64,000 nucleotides of DNA, taken from positions 62,001 through 126,000 of the forward strand of contig JADBYA010000024.1 of assembly GCA_020403245.1 (NCBI GenBank), written 5' to 3'. A program made the position numbers and the translations under genes. This DNA is from Flavobacterium sp. (GTDB lineage: Bacteria; Bacteroidota; Bacteroidia; Flavobacteriales; Flavobacteriaceae). Below the pieces are notes generated by a model. It was given only the letters and a program-made list of their open reading frames with translations, had not been told where the DNA came from and ran no database searches. Numbering within the stretch: position 1 is the stretch's first letter; each line of letters begins with the position of its first letter. Positions 63,720-64,000 of the stretch are shown here, piece by piece.

Positions 63720-64000
63720 CTCTTAAAAACCAAAACAAACCCGAAACCAAAGAACAATTAAACGGTTTTCAAAAATGCAACTTATACTTTCGATGCTGTC
63801 CATAGTTTTTCATTCACTACCAACAACCAATCAAAAATGATGATTCAACTAGCAACAATGTTCAACAACAAAAACAAGTGAGTGTTTGATACCAAGAAAA
63901 AAGAAATCAAAGTAGGTCTCAAAAGTGTAAACTACAGGACGATTGTCTTTTTTGTTAGAATTAAAAAAATAAAATTATAATCCTGATAGAAGTCGTCAAT
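63720..64000. other. Right edge without a clear gene
   Basis: The segment has no long reading frame. One frame reads VFKNATYTFDAVHSFSFTTN and on for a short way, then stops, and could be the decayed end of another gene. Nothing firm can be said. Confidence 0.3.

Overview
The window looks like the chromosome of a Flavobacterium-type bacterium (Bacteroidota). The DNA is AT-rich. Two proteins carry type IX secretion sorting tails. Promoters fit the Bacteroidota pattern of TTG, about 20 bp, then TAnnTTTG. Several short protein families here (DUF4293, DUF6943, the DUF5675 cassette) are typical of flavobacteria.

Region 1 (1-12.3 kb) appears to be a single regulon. A membrane protein, a histidine kinase and a NarL/LuxR-type response regulator (5958-7998) are surrounded by lipoproteins, secreted proteins, an outer-membrane-like protein, an alpha/beta hydrolase and two very large unrecognised proteins, one of which runs off the left edge. 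Four promoters in the region share a 16-bp inverted repeat (TACGTR-AAAA-YACKTA). In every case it ends exactly 23 bp upstream of the -7 element. This is the strongest candidate here for an undescribed system.

Region 2 (12.3-36 kb) is a defence and accessory island. It holds a CBS-HEPN protein with two small membrane proteins, a helicase with a possible C-terminal nuclease, and a secreted delta-60-repeat protein. These are followed by a HipBA toxin-antitoxin pair and a tight six-gene operon: type IIG-like restriction-methylase, SIR2, HerA, a DUF2971-like protein, a PD-(D/E)XK-like protein and a HEPN protein. Next come a short type II CBASS operon (patatin CapV, CD-NTase, E2/SEC-C protein), two small proteins, a candidate small RNA and an XRE-ImmA/PIN pair.

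Region 3 (36-41.4 kb) starts with about 1.8 kb of non-coding DNA made of long imperfect hairpins. Repeated copies keep their pairing through compensatory changes. It is followed by a flavobacterial cassette of small uncharacterised genes with lysis-like features.

Region 4 (41.4-64 kb) is mainly housekeeping: dnaK, rho, truA, an ABC exporter, lpdA, a TPR protein, gyrA, clpC, a RimB-RimK fusion and a YetF-like protein. It is interrupted by a decayed IS3-family element. Four 56-bp tandem repeats lie in front of lpdA, and a truncated DUF1304 gene lies at the right edge.
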